Assembly: GCA_945957605.1 (NCBI GenBank)
Contig: CAMFLR010000001.1
Span: 744,001-808,000 of the forward strand
Origin: an uncultured Isosphaeraceae bacterium
Lineage (GTDB): Bacteria; Planctomycetota; Planctomycetia; Isosphaerales; Isosphaeraceae
Length of the DNA stretch: 64,000 nt
Direction of reading: 5' to 3'
Shown piece by piece: positions 42,758 to 53,300 of this stretch. The stretch's first letter is position 1; each line of letters begins with the position of its first letter. Below the pieces are notes generated by a model. It searched no databases and was not told where the DNA came from. It saw only the letters and a program-made list of their open reading frames with translations. Position numbers and translations under genes: made by a program.

Positions 42758-44170
42758 GTGACACCGAAAGAGGTTCTGGCGAGAATCCGGCAGAGCGAGG
42801 CCACGACGGTCGACCTCAGGTTCATGGACTTCCCGGGCGTCTGGCAGCACTTCGCCATTCCGGCCGATGCGCTGACCGAAGAGACGTTTGAAGACGGCAT
42901 TGGCTTTGATGGGTCGAGCGTCGTCGGTTGGCGTGCGATCAACGAAGCCGACTTGCTCGTTGTTCCTCAACCTGAGACCGCGCTGATCGACCCGTTCACG
43001 TCAAGTCCCACCTTGACGATGATCTGCAATATCCAGGATCCGATCACCCAGCAGGATTACACGCGCGACCCGCGGAACATCGCCCGCAAAGCCGTCTCCT
43101 ATATGAAGAGCACGGGCTTGGCGGATAGTTGTCGGCTGGCTCCCGAGCTGGAATTCTTCGTATTCGACGACGTGCGCTTCGACCAGCGCGGGAATGAAGC
43201 GTTCTATCGCGTCGATTCGGTCGAAGGGGCCTGGAATCGCGGCCGGGTTGAAAATCCGAACCTGGGATACAAACCTGGATCGGGCCTGGGCTACTTCCCC
43301 TGCCCTCCGACCGACGGCCTGGCCGACCTGCGCACCGATATGGTCAAGCGCATGGGGGATTGCGGCCTGCATCCGATCGCCCATTTTCACGAAGCCGCGA
43401 CCGGCGGGCAGTGCGAGATCGATCTTGATCTTCAATCGCTCGTCGAAGCAGCCGACGGTGTGATGCTCGCGCGATACATCATCAGGAACGTCGCGAGGCT
43501 CGCACGTAAAACCGCAACTTTCATGCCCAAGCCGCTTTATGGCGATAACGGCTCTGGCTTGCACACCCACTTCACCTTGTGGAAAGGCGAGCAGAACCTG
43601 CTCGCTGGAAATGGCTACGCCGGACTCAGCGACCTGGGCATGTACGCAATCGGCGGGTTGCTCAAGCACGCGCCCGCGTTATGTGCATTTGCGAATCCCA
43701 CCACGAACAGCTACAAACGGCTCGTTCCCGGCTACGAGGCCCCGACGAAGCTCTCATACAGCCGGCGCAATCGCGCTGCTGTGATTCGTCTGCCAGTTTA
43801 TAGCCCAAGCCCGACGAGCCGGCGGATTGAGTTCCGCTGCCCTGACGCGGCGGCGAACCCGTACTTGCTGTTCTCCGCAATGTTGATGGCGGCGCTCGAC
43901 GGTATTCAGACGAAGGCGCGTCCCGGCGATCCGCTCGACAAGGACGTTTACGACCTTCAGCCCGACGAGTTGGAAAACGTGCCGGCTACTCCGCGTACGC
44001 TCGACGAATCGCTCGCCGCGCTTCGCGCCGATCATGAATTCCTCTTGCGTGGAGACGTTTTCACGCCGGACATTATTGATACGTGGATCTGGTACAAGAA
44101 GACCCACGAGGTCGAAGCAATTCGGACGCGGCCGCATCCTTACGAATTCCAGCTTTACTACGATATCTAA
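42758..44170 (+). CDS. glnA: Glutamine synthetase type I
   Basis: 470-residue GSI enzyme joining ammonia to glutamate. LRFMDFPGVWQHFAIP, FDGSSVVGWRAINEADL and LAPELEFFVFD are the GSI start and metal-site regions; NGSGLHTHFTLW and NRAAVIRLPVYS complete the active site. Tyr398 in LDKDVYDLQPDELENVP is at the conserved adenylylation position, so this is the adenylylatable GSI-beta type. The GTG at 42758 gives MTPKEVLARIRQ; the frame continues upstream to 42620 but those 46 codons are not GS-like. AAGGA and AAGG lie upstream of the GTG. It precedes the zinc-ribbon/pseudokinase gene by 60 bases. Confidence 0.96.
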   Translation: MTPKEVLARIRQSEATTVDLRFMDFPGVWQHFAIPADALTEETFEDGIGFDGSSVVGWRAINEADLLVVPQPETALIDPFTSSPTLTMICNIQDPITQQDYTRDPRNIARKAVSYMKSTGLADSCRLAPELEFFVFDDVRFDQRGNEAFYRVDSVEGAWNRGRVENPNLGYKPGSGLGYFPCPPTDGLADLRTDMVKRMGDCGLHPIAHFHEAATGGQCEIDLDLQSLVEAADGVMLARYIIRNVARLARKTATFMPKPLYGDNGSGLHTHFTLWKGEQNLLAGNGYAGLSDLGMYAIGGLLKHAPALCAFANPTTNSYKRLVPGYEAPTKLSYSRRNRAAVIRLPVYSPSPTSRRIEFRCPDAAANPYLLFSAMLMAALDGIQTKARPGDPLDKDVYDLQPDELENVPATPRTLDESLAALRADHEFLLRGDVFTPDIIDTWIWYKKTHEVEAIRTRPHPYEFQLYYDI

Positions 44171-44230
44171 GCCGCTATAACCGCTGCGCTTAGGGCTCTC
44201 GGGGCAATTCATAACGCAGGAGCTGCCGAC

Positions 44231-46684
44231 GTGTCGCTGGCGTGTCCGTTTTGCGGCCAGGAGATCGTGGTCCACGCTCCCAAGCCGGGCCGGTTCCGCA
44301 TGAACTGTCCCGCTTGCCGCGAGCCATTCGCGCTCAAGGTAGGCGAAGGCCCCGAGTTCGCGATGTCGGCCGGCCCGCTTCCGGCGGCGAAAGCGGCTGA
44401 GCCAGTCGCGGTTGAGTCGGCGACAGAAACTGTGGCGTCGCAAGCTGGCTTTGACGTTTTGCTTGCGAGATTTCGTCAGGCGGTTGCCGAGCGCTGGCGG
44501 TGGTTTGTTCTCGCGCTAACGCATCGTAAGTCGGTGGTTGGTGGAGCGCTGATTCTCACCGAGTTCGGGCGTACGTCGCGCGGAACGGTTTCGCGAGGCC
44601 GGTTGCTGATGCTCGGGCGCGACGCAACCGTTCGTCTGATGCCGGCCGACTGGGGCGGCACCGATGTCAATTCAATGGCGCAATCGGAACGCATCGCGTA
44701 CGTCTCGACCGCGATTTCCCATCCTAACTTGCTTCGACGCCTCGACTTCAGCCACGACGCCAAGCGCCGTTTCGCGATCGAAGAGGCTGTCGAAGGCCCC
44801 ACGCTCGCGGCCTACGCCGAACGGCCAGAATTCCCCGGCGGCGACACCGCGCTGCCGCTGATTCTCCAGGCAGCGCGCGGCTTAAATGCCGCTCACGCGC
44901 AGGGATTGCCACACGGCGATCCAACAGGCGAAAACCTCTGGCTCGATCGCGGAGTTGTGAAGCTCGCCGGTCTTGGCCTGGCGGGAACCGAACTCGCGGG
45001 GATGGAATCCGCCGATGCGTCGGGCCGCTACGTCCAGCAAGACATTCAGAAGCTAGGCCAGACGCTCAGCCTGCTTGCTAGACGCGGCAAGGGCGACGTA
45101 AGCCTGCCCTCTGGTCTTGCCGGAGCTGTCGCCTCGAAGCTTCAGGCCGGTGGTACGCCCGACGGTTATCGCGATCTCAATGAAGCAATTCGCGCGATCG
45201 AAACGATCTTGGGTTTGATGCCAGGCGGCGGATTCGTCGCTAGCCAGGCCGAGACTGATCGTATCGCAGAGGCTGCCGACGCCTACCAGCAGACGCCGCT
45301 TGGCGGCTTGCGTGTCAAACTCGCTGCCGGATTCGTGGCGATCTGCGTGCTCTTTGCACTGATTTTCGCCAAGGCTGGTGCGATTGCGATGATGTCCGCC
45401 GTGCTGGGACTGTTGCTCGCGACGTCGAGCTACTATTCGCTCATTCGCGCCGGTCTTGAGTCTCGGTCCGGTCTGTTCGGCAAGGTGCGCGAATTGATGC
45501 TCAATGGCCGTCGCGCGGATTGGCTCTTCTTGATCGCCGCAAAAGTGATTGCGATCTTCGCGCTCTATTTTCTTGGCTGGCTGATCGACGCGATCGTGCT
45601 GGCAATCATCGCGCTGGGATTCGCGATTGGCTTCATCATCGCGTTCGACTTGCCAATCACCTCCTACCGCGAAGTACCGCTCAACGACGCCCGGCGTTTG
45701 CTCGACCAGCTTCGCGCACGTGGCGTCTCTGAGTACGCAATTCGCGACTTCGTTCGCGAACACGCGGGCTCGTACTGGGAAGACTTGTACGAAGCCCTTT
45801 TCGGCCTTAACGACACCCGCCTCGCTCGTGAATTCGCGAGCGGTACCCAGCGCACGCGGTTCCGATTCGACGCCTGGCGTTTCCCGATTATTGACTGGAT
45901 CGATCGCCGGCTTCAAATGCGTCGCGAAGGGCTCGCACGCGACCGCTTCGCGCGCGTCGAGGAAGTCGCTGGCGTCGCGCGCAAGATCAACGATATGACG
46001 GCCCGACGACGGAGCAAACGAATCGCGGACGCTTTGCTCGTCGTGGCTCGCGAAGTGCGGAACGTGTCATTGGCCGCACATCGACCGGCCGGTGACGCAA
46101 TCCACGTCACGCCTCGCCCCATTCCTAGCTTGATCAAGGAAGCGGTCGACACACCCGAAAAGCTTCTCACCGACGCTGAGGCCGATACGCCCGAAGCGCG
46201 CCAAAATCCCATCGTGCCGATCTTGCTCGCATGCGTCGGCTCGCGCGTCCGTTTCTTGCTGGGAACCGCGCTGATTGCCGGCTTCTTGCTCTGGGCCGAT
46301 CAGGTGCAGGTGATCTCGGCGGAGCAGATCAAAAACCAGGCGACGACCGCGATTCAGGATCAAAGCACCGACGCGCTCAAGAATATCAATATCGACACGA
46401 GTCGCGTGCACGATACATCGGAGCCGCTGAAATTGCCGGGAGTTCCGCCAAGTTGGACGGCTCTCATCGCCGGGTATGGAGTCGGCGTCGCGGGATTGAT
46501 CATGATCCTGTCGTCGTTCTCGGCAAGTGCGAAGATCATTCCGTTCGCCTTCGTAGGCGCTGCGATTGCGTGGTTCGCGCCGCGGTTAGGTTTGCCGGCA
46601 ATCGGTCCACTCGGACCCGCGGCGCTCGCGTCGGCCGTTGGCGGGGCGATTTTCGTTGTAGGATTGTTTGTCGCCAGACGTTGA
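44231..46684 (+). CDS. Zinc-ribbon, pseudokinase, multispan membrane protein
   Basis: 817 residues. C5-x2-C8 and C26-x2-C29 form an N-terminal zinc ribbon. Residues about 105-320 follow a Ser/Thr kinase fold: LTEFGRTSRGTVSRGRLLMLGRD (glycine-loop zone), TVRLMPADW (where VAIK should be, with Arg for Lys), HPNLLRRLDF, the PLILQAARGLNAAHAQGLPHGDPTGEN catalytic-loop counterpart (H228-N235), then VKLAGLGLAG in place of DFG. Loss of the Lys and of DFG argues against catalysis. Four spans follow at about 360-480, a long cytosolic helical section, and three or four more spans to the end. AGGAG 8 bases before the GTG supports the start. I do not recognise a named family. Confidence 0.75.
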   Translation: MSLACPFCGQEIVVHAPKPGRFRMNCPACREPFALKVGEGPEFAMSAGPLPAAKAAEPVAVESATETVASQAGFDVLLARFRQAVAERWRWFVLALTHRKSVVGGALILTEFGRTSRGTVSRGRLLMLGRDATVRLMPADWGGTDVNSMAQSERIAYVSTAISHPNLLRRLDFSHDAKRRFAIEEAVEGPTLAAYAERPEFPGGDTALPLILQAARGLNAAHAQGLPHGDPTGENLWLDRGVVKLAGLGLAGTELAGMESADASGRYVQQDIQKLGQTLSLLARRGKGDVSLPSGLAGAVASKLQAGGTPDGYRDLNEAIRAIETILGLMPGGGFVASQAETDRIAEAADAYQQTPLGGLRVKLAAGFVAICVLFALIFAKAGAIAMMSAVLGLLLATSSYYSLIRAGLESRSGLFGKVRELMLNGRRADWLFLIAAKVIAIFALYFLGWLIDAIVLAIIALGFAIGFIIAFDLPITSYREVPLNDARRLLDQLRARGVSEYAIRDFVREHAGSYWEDLYEALFGLNDTRLAREFASGTQRTRFRFDAWRFPIIDWIDRRLQMRREGLARDRFARVEEVAGVARKINDMTARRRSKRIADALLVVAREVRNVSLAAHRPAGDAIHVTPRPIPSLIKEAVDTPEKLLTDAEADTPEARQNPIVPILLACVGSRVRFLLGTALIAGFLLWADQVQVISAEQIKNQATTAIQDQSTDALKNINIDTSRVHDTSEPLKLPGVPPSWTALIAGYGVGVAGLIMILSSFSASAKIIPFAFVGAAIAWFAPRLGLPAIGPLGPAALASAVGGAIFVVGLFVARR

Positions 46685-46745
46685 CGAATACTCGACGAAT
46701 TTGGACTTACCAGATTGGGACGACGTCATTGATAGGATCGGGTGG

Positions 46746-46851
46746 CCTGGACAACTTGGTTGTCCAGGTGGCGCGGCCACAAGAGGTTATTGCGGAAGAG
46801 ATTGCGACCTCCTCCTGTCGCTTCGCGACCGGGACAACCAAGTTGGCCCGG
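46746..46851. repeat. Pair of related palindromes flanking about 60 bases, possible small mobile or REP-like element
   Basis: CCTGGACAAC and GTTGTCCAGG (46746-46768) form a perfect 10-bp hairpin with loop TTG. A second palindrome (46829-46851, CCGGGACAACC and its partner GGCCCGG) resembles the reverse complement of the first, with CAACTTGG/CCAAGTTG cores. They sit in the 218-base gap between convergent genes. Confidence 0.6.
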
Positions 46852-46902
46852 CCCCCCCAATCCTCGTCGTGCCAACTCTATGTGAACAAATCCTAATGTT
46901 GT

Positions 46903-49086
46903 TCACTTCTGCGGCTTGCTCTTGATCCATTCATGGATCAATTTGACGGCCTTCTCGTCCACAACAGATGTGGCGAGTGGCGGCATTTTGCCCTGTCCAC
47001 GCGTCGAAACGCGATGCAGCAAAACCGAGCTCTCAGGCTTTCCTGGGGCAACGAGCTTCGGGTTGGGCAGGCCGAAGTCGTGGTGCTGCGGCGGATGATC
47101 GATCAGGTTCAAGTCTTTGTCGGTCAGGTGGAACGAAAGCTGAAAACGGGCATTGCCCCCACCCGCTTCGACGTGGCAGATCGAACAATTCGTGTGCAAA
47201 TAAGAGCGGGCACGCGCTTCGATGGGATGATCGTCGTCGTGCGGGTCGGGCAACCGAGGATATGCCTCAGGAGCCTTGTCGAGCTTCTTCTCGAACAGGC
47301 CAATGTGGTCGTACGCACGCAACTGGTTGTCGATCGTGCCGCCGTAGTCGTAGTTGCGATTGAGTTGACCGGTTTTCATTCCGAGCGCAAAGCCCGCGGC
47401 ACGCGAGTGGCAAACCATGCACTCGGCGCGGCTGGGAAAATGCCACGTCTGCGACCGCATAGTCTTCTGCGTCAAGGGATCGACACACGCGTACGTCTTA
47501 TCCATCCCGTTCTTGTCGACGAGCATCGCATCCGATTGATCGTCGTTCCAAACGTACGAATACCCCTCCCACTCCTTATCGCGCAGCACGAGCAGACGCG
47601 TCTCGACGCGAGTCTCGCACTGCGATCGGCCGCCAGCGGGAAGGCAGAACGTCTTGAGCAGAATCGCCCCTTCGGGCATCCCCCACGTCGCATCGAGGTT
47701 GGGGCTGAATTCGATCTTCGAATTCCCTGGCAAGGCGAAAGCCCGCTCCTTGCGAGCACCATCAGACCAGAGCGGCGAGTTCACGGCGAAGGGAATGACA
47801 CCAGGTGCAAATTCATGATCGCGCACCGAGGCGTATAGTCCCGTCTCGCTCAGACGCCGCGGGAATTTATGGGTTGCCACGGCCGATTTCGACTGCGGTT
47901 CGAGCCGATAGAGTGCACCTGTCGCGTAGTCGAGCGTCCATACATCGCCACTTGCGTCGTTGCAAAGGCCCAGCATCGCCACTGACGAATCGGCGATCTC
48001 GTGATGATCGGTCACTGCGTTGTTTTCGTACCGCAACGACCACATGCGGCCAGTCGCGTAATCTCCGTAGATATATGCTCCGCGCAGTTCCGGGAAGCGA
48101 TCGCCAACATAGACGAAGCCGCCGGTAATTGACCGCGCCTCGACGTGTTGGTGCGAAACGATCGGCGGTTTGATCGGCGTCGGCCCGCGCTTGGGACGTT
48201 TGGGGAGGAAGTCGGCGGGACCTTCCTTCACGCTCCAGCCGTGATTCGACCCGCGCTCGACGATCTCGATCATCTCCCAGAGATCCTGGCCAATATCACC
48301 CATCCAGAGCCGGCCGTTGGAAGCGTCGAAGCAGAATCGCCAGGGATTGCGGAAGCCATAGGCCCAAATTTCAGGGCGAGCGCCTGCGAGGTTGATGAAT
48401 GGATTGTCGGGCGGAATCGCATACATCTTCCCGGGCGCGGGGTGATCGACGTCGATGCGGATCATCGCCGAGCAGAGGTCGGAAAGATCCTGGCCGGTTT
48501 CCTTGGGGTCGGAATCGGTCGTGCTATCGCCGGCCGAGATGTAGAGCATGCCGTCCTTGGGACCGAAGGCAAGCTCGCCGCCATCGTGACCGGCCGATTC
48601 CCAGGAGATGATTTCAACTTCCGACTTCGGCTCACACTTGCGTGGCGACTCATTCCCGACATGAAAACGCGAGATGATGTTTTTGGGCTTCGCATCATTC
48701 GACGTATGCCCAAAAACGTAGACGAGGCCGTTTTCCGCAAATCGCGGATGGAAGGTCAGGCCATAAGCGTCGCGGGGGAGTTCAAGGAATAGGTCGGGCT
48801 TGCGCTTCAAATCGTTGGGGTAAATTGCCCAGATTTTGCCGTGATATTCGATGACGAGCAGTCGCTGGCCACCCGGTTCGGCAATCACGTGCACTGGATA
48901 TGAGAACGACTTCTCGGGCAAAACCTGCACAAGCCTGAACGGTGGAGGAGGAGTGGGCGCACCGATGACCTTGTTCGTGGTGAACGGGACGCGGGTTTCC
49001 AGGCCAAAGGGCTGTGAATCGGCGGCGCAGGCAATGCTCGAACCGAGCGAGAGGATAACCAGGATGATGAGGCGTACGCCTATCAT
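46903..49086 (-). CDS. Beta-propeller sugar dehydrogenase-like protein fused to diheme cytochrome c
   Basis: 727 residues with a signal peptide (LIILVILSLGSSIACA). Residues about 50-430 form a PQQ-type glucose/sorbosone dehydrogenase propeller (LTFHPRFAENGLVYVFG, GGELAFGPKDGMLYISAGD, EIWAYGFRNPWRFCFD, GDIGQDLWEMIEIVERGSNHGW). The C-terminal part has two heme-binding CxxCH sites, CMVCH and CSICH, with a distal Met candidate in KMPPLATS. It would oxidise a sugar or alcohol in the periplasm and pass electrons to its own hemes. The start at 49086 is chosen for the signal peptide; the frame is open further up. It faces away from the Tat hydrolase gene. Confidence 0.9.
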   Translation of the reverse strand: MIGVRLIILVILSLGSSIACAADSQPFGLETRVPFTTNKVIGAPTPPPPFRLVQVLPEKSFSYPVHVIAEPGGQRLLVIEYHGKIWAIYPNDLKRKPDLFLELPRDAYGLTFHPRFAENGLVYVFGHTSNDAKPKNIISRFHVGNESPRKCEPKSEVEIISWESAGHDGGELAFGPKDGMLYISAGDSTTDSDPKETGQDLSDLCSAMIRIDVDHPAPGKMYAIPPDNPFINLAGARPEIWAYGFRNPWRFCFDASNGRLWMGDIGQDLWEMIEIVERGSNHGWSVKEGPADFLPKRPKRGPTPIKPPIVSHQHVEARSITGGFVYVGDRFPELRGAYIYGDYATGRMWSLRYENNAVTDHHEIADSSVAMLGLCNDASGDVWTLDYATGALYRLEPQSKSAVATHKFPRRLSETGLYASVRDHEFAPGVIPFAVNSPLWSDGARKERAFALPGNSKIEFSPNLDATWGMPEGAILLKTFCLPAGGRSQCETRVETRLLVLRDKEWEGYSYVWNDDQSDAMLVDKNGMDKTYACVDPLTQKTMRSQTWHFPSRAECMVCHSRAAGFALGMKTGQLNRNYDYGGTIDNQLRAYDHIGLFEKKLDKAPEAYPRLPDPHDDDHPIEARARSYLHTNCSICHVEAGGGNARFQLSFHLTDKDLNLIDHPPQHHDFGLPNPKLVAPGKPESSVLLHRVSTRGQGKMPPLATSVVDEKAVKLIHEWIKSKPQK

Positions 49087-49349
49087 GGCGAAACCCCGAG
49101 GGGGGAGAATAGGTGGGAACCGGCGTCGCTCGTTCGAGGCGTCTGGCTGTAATTCCATTGTTGTCGGACAACCATCGAATTCGCAAGAGTTTGCGGCTGT
49201 GATTCGCCAGGAGATCGGCATTCTGAGCAAGACGGTTGAGGGCAATCGATCCGAAAAATGGGGTCGAGGATTCTTTTCCTTTTAGCTGCGCGTTCGTTTA
49301 TATTACCGCGTCCCCGAGTGACCGAGACTTCTGTCCAGGGAGAAGCACC

Positions 49350-50219
49350 ATGAGTTCGCACGAAAATATGACCAGCGAGCCATCGAAGGTTGACCTGTCG
49401 CGCCGAGGGTTCGTGGCGACGGGCCTTGCCGCCGGTTTCGCACTCGCCGTGCAGCCGGTTTCGGCCCAGACGATCACCACCGACACCAGCGGGCTCGAAG
49501 CGGGCGAAGTGAAAATCCCCGTCGCCGATGGCACGATTCCCGCCTACCGGGCCATGCCCAAGGGCGACGGCCCCTTCCCCGTCGTGCTGGTCGTTCAGGA
49601 AATCTTTGGCGTTCACGAACACATCAAGGATATCTGCCGCCGATTCGCCAAGCTCGGCTATCTGGCCGTTGCGCCCGAGATGTATGTCCGCCAGGGTGAA
49701 GTGGCGAACATCAAGGAAATCCCCGAAATCATCAGCAAGGTTGTCTCGAAGGTTCCTGACAAGCAAGTCATGTCGGACCTCGATTCAGCCGTCGCCTGGG
49801 CGAAGTCGACCGGCAAGGGTGATACCGCCAAGCTCGGCGTCACCGGCTTCTGCTGGGGCGGGCGTGTTGTGTGGCTTTACGCCGCGCATAACCCGAACCT
49901 CAAGGCAGGCGTCGCTTGGTACGGTCGTCTCACTGGTCCGGTCAACGAAATGAACCCCAAGCACGCACTCGACCTTGTTGATTCGCTCAAGGCTCCGGTG
50001 CTTGGTCTTTATGGCGGTGCCGATACCGGCATTCCGGTCGAGAGCGTCGAGAAAATGAACGCTGCGCTCAAGGCTGCGGGCAAGCCGTCGGAGATTATCC
50101 TCTATCCCGAGACCCCGCACGGCTTCCACGCCGATTACCGCCCAAGCTATCGCAAGGAGAACGCGGAAGACGGCTGGAAGCGCCTGATCGAATGGTTCAA
50201 GAAGAACGGCGTTGCTTGA
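49350..50219 (+). CDS. Tat-exported dienelactone hydrolase family protein
   Basis: 289-residue alpha/beta hydrolase. The N terminus carries a twin-arginine signal: [19 protein letters not shown], with RR at residues 18-19, followed by QPVSAQ. Catalytic set: Cys in GFCWGGRVV (nucleophile elbow GxCxG), Asp in [10 protein letters not shown], His in PHGFHADY. The Cys nucleophile marks the dienelactone hydrolase family, which opens lactone rings in aromatic-compound breakdown; related secreted members also act on other esters. AGGGAGAAG before the ATG at 49350 supports the start. Divergent from the propeller cytochrome gene. Confidence 0.93.
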   Translation: MSSHENMTSEPSKVDLSRRGFVATGLAAGFALAVQPVSAQTITTDTSGLEAGEVKIPVADGTIPAYRAMPKGDGPFPVVLVVQEIFGVHEHIKDICRRFAKLGYLAVAPEMYVRQGEVANIKEIPEIISKVVSKVPDKQVMSDLDSAVAWAKSTGKGDTAKLGVTGFCWGGRVVWLYAAHNPNLKAGVAWYGRLTGPVNEMNPKHALDLVDSLKAPVLGLYGGADTGIPVESVEKMNAALKAAGKPSEIILYPETPHGFHADYRPSYRKENAEDGWKRLIEWFKKNGVA

Positions 50220-50374
50220 TTGGCAATCTCGCGGGCAAACGGTGGCGATTGCGGTAACGCATCGCCATCGTTAACCTTGAGATCATACAAGGTTGACGCC
50301 ATTTGCCCGCCCGAGTTGAACACGGCGACGCCCCCTCCGCGTCGCGTGTCACGCCGTTTGATGGACCTCCATTG

Positions 50375-53300
50375 ATGCGCACACGCCTGCTTTGCCTTAC
50401 CCTTCTGCCCCTCTGCCTCGCCGCGACCCGCCCCATCGCCGCCCAGGATAAGTCTTACCTTCCCACAGTCGCCGCCGCCTCGAACGAGCCCGATCGCGCC
50501 CGGCAGTTGATCCGGCGTCCCAACGATGTCGACGTCACACTCTTCGCCGCCGAGCCACAACTCGCGAACCCGGTCGCGTTTGGCACCGACGAAAAAGGGC
50601 GGTTCTATGTGGTCGAGACCTTCCGGCTCAAAGCGGGCGTGACCGATAATCGCAGTCACATGTACTGGCTCGACGACGATATGGCTGCCAAGACCGTGGC
50701 CGATCGCATCGCCATGACGAAGAAGTGGCTCAAAACAGAGGCCGCGACTTATGCCGTTGAGCACGACCGAATTCGGCTCATAGAAGATCGCGACGGCGAT
50801 GGTAAGGCCGATGCCGATACCGTTTTTGCGAGCGGCTTCAACCAGATCGAGTCGGGCCTGGCCTCGGGCGTTCTGGCGCGCAAGGGTGATGTCTACTTCG
50901 CCTGCATTCCCGACCTTTGGCTACTTCGCGACACCAACGGCGACGGCAAGGCCGACACCCGCACCGTGCTTTCGAGCGGCTATGGCGTGCACGTCGCGTT
51001 TCTGGGGCACGACTTGCATGGCCTGATCGTCGGTCCCGATGGCCGGCTCTATTTCTCGATCGGCGACCGCGGCCTGCATGTTGTGACTAAAGACGGCAAG
51101 GTCGTCTCGAACCCCGATAGCGGCGCTGTGCTGCGATGCAACCTCGACGGGTCGAACCTCGAAGTTTTTGCGACCGGTCTGCGCAACCCGCAGGAACTCG
51201 CGTTCGATAACTACGGCAACTTGTTCACGGTCGACAACAACTCCGACTCGGGCGACCGGGCGCGGGTTGTCTATCTCATCGAGGGCGGTGATAGCGGCTG
51301 GCGGATGGGTTACCAGTATCTCGAAAAGCCCAATTCGCGCGGTCCCTGGAACGCGGAAAAGCTCTGGTATCCCCGTCCCGAAAACACCGGTGCTTATCTG
51401 AATGCTCCGCTGATGAATCTTTCGGACGGCCCCAGCGGCCTGACGTTCGATCCTGGCGTGACTTTGCTTCCCGCACGTTACAAGGATCACTTCTTCCTGG
51501 CCGATTTCCGCGGCGGATTTGCCCAGAGCGGCATTCGTTCCTTCGCGCTCGAAGCCAACGGCGCTTCGTTCAAGGTTATCGATTCGACTGAGCCGTTCTG
51601 GTCACTGCTCGCGACAGACGTCGACTTCGGTCCTGACGGAGCACTCTACGTTTCCGACTGGGTCGACGGTTGGGACAAAACCGGCAAAGGCCGGCTCTGG
51701 CGGTTTGCCGATCCGTCGCGCAAGGGCGACCCTGCCGTGCTCGAGGTAAAGAAACTGCTTGCCGAAGGAATGGCCGGTCGCAAGCCGGAAGAACTTCGCA
51801 CCCTTCTAGGGCATGCGGATCGTCGCGTGCGCACCGCTGCTGGGCAGGAAATGGCCGATCAAACGATCAAAACGCTGGTCGAGCTTCAGTCGAAAGCCGG
51901 CGAAAAGGTCCTCGACCCCAGCCCCGACTTGCTTGGTCCTTACTTTATCCTACGAGACGTCTCAGCAACGGATGAACGCGTGCTGGCGCGATTGCATGCC
52001 GTTTGGGCTCTGGCACAGATATCACGCAAGTTCCCGTCGTACGGCAGCGACCTTCTTGCGGTAAAGGGTGATGCGAGCCCAGAGGTACGAGCCCAGGTCG
52101 CCGTCGCACTCGGTGAGGCGCCGCATCTCGGCACGGCCGAAGAGGCTCGCAAGTGGTTGACGTCGTCGCTAAAAGATGCCAGCCCGCGCGTACGGTTCCT
52201 GGCGGCGCAGGCGCTCGGAAAGATTGGCACCAAGGCCGATATCGCCGCTCTTGTTGAACTCCTCAAGTCGAACGCCGATCACGACCCGAATGTGCGATTC
52301 GGAGCGGTCTTCGCGCTCGCTCGAATCGGTGACGCTCAAGCATTGGTCGCGCTGGCCAAGGACGCTTCATCGTCGGTTCGTCTCGGCGCGGTGCTGGCCT
52401 TGCGGCGATTTGCCGTCGACGATTTGGCACCATTTCTCGCCGACACTGACGCCCGCATTCGGCTCGAAGCCGCGCGGGCGATTTATGATGATCAGCCCGT
52501 CGTGAACGACACGATGAAAGCGCTCGCCAGTCTGGCCAACGTGAAGGGGCTCGACGCCTCCACGCTCCGCAGGGTGATTAACGCGAATGCTCGCGTGGGA
52601 ACGGCGGAAGCGGCCTCGCGACTCGTGGCGCTTGCTCGACGAAGCGATGTGCCGACGAGTATCCGCGTCGAGGCCCTCGAACTTCTGGGCGACTGGGCGA
52701 AGCCATCAGGCCGCGACCGGATTAGTGGTCTCTGGAAGCCATTTGCCGCGCGGTCGCGCGAGGTGGCTGCCGATGCATTCGCACCGGCGTTCGACGAACT
52801 GGCGGCTCCCACTAGCGACACGGCCGTTCGTCGCGCCGCGATTGCGGCCGTGGGTGGACTTGATATTGATTCGCTCGCGGGCAAATTGCTTGCTCTCGTA
52901 AGCGACAACAAGCTTGGCGGGCTGACGCGAGTGGAAGCCTTGCGTTCGCTCGAAAAACTCGACGATCCCACGTTGGCCGACGCGGTGACATCCGCGCTTT
53001 CGTCAACCGAAACCGCGCTCAAGGCCGAAGCTCTGAAGCTCGTTCCCAAGACCGATCCTGGGCGAGCGATTCCGATTCTCTCGCGTGTCCTCAAGAGCGG
53101 TTCGACAAGCGAAAAGCAAAGCATTCTTGGCGTGTTGGCGGCGATGGCCAAACCCGAAGCCGATGCCTTGCTGTTGAGCCATCTCAAAGCCAATGACTTG
53201 CCGCCCGAAGCCGAGCTCGACTTGTTGAATGCCGCTGAATCACGTCGAAGCGACAAGGCCCTTGCCGCCGCGCTTAACGCGCGATTGGACAAGGCAAAGA

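Noticed and set aside
46933-47838. 301-codon plus-strand frame inside the propeller-cytochrome gene
   Set aside because: Antisense to two CxxCH sites and conserved propeller motifs; no signal peptide or ribosome site of its own.
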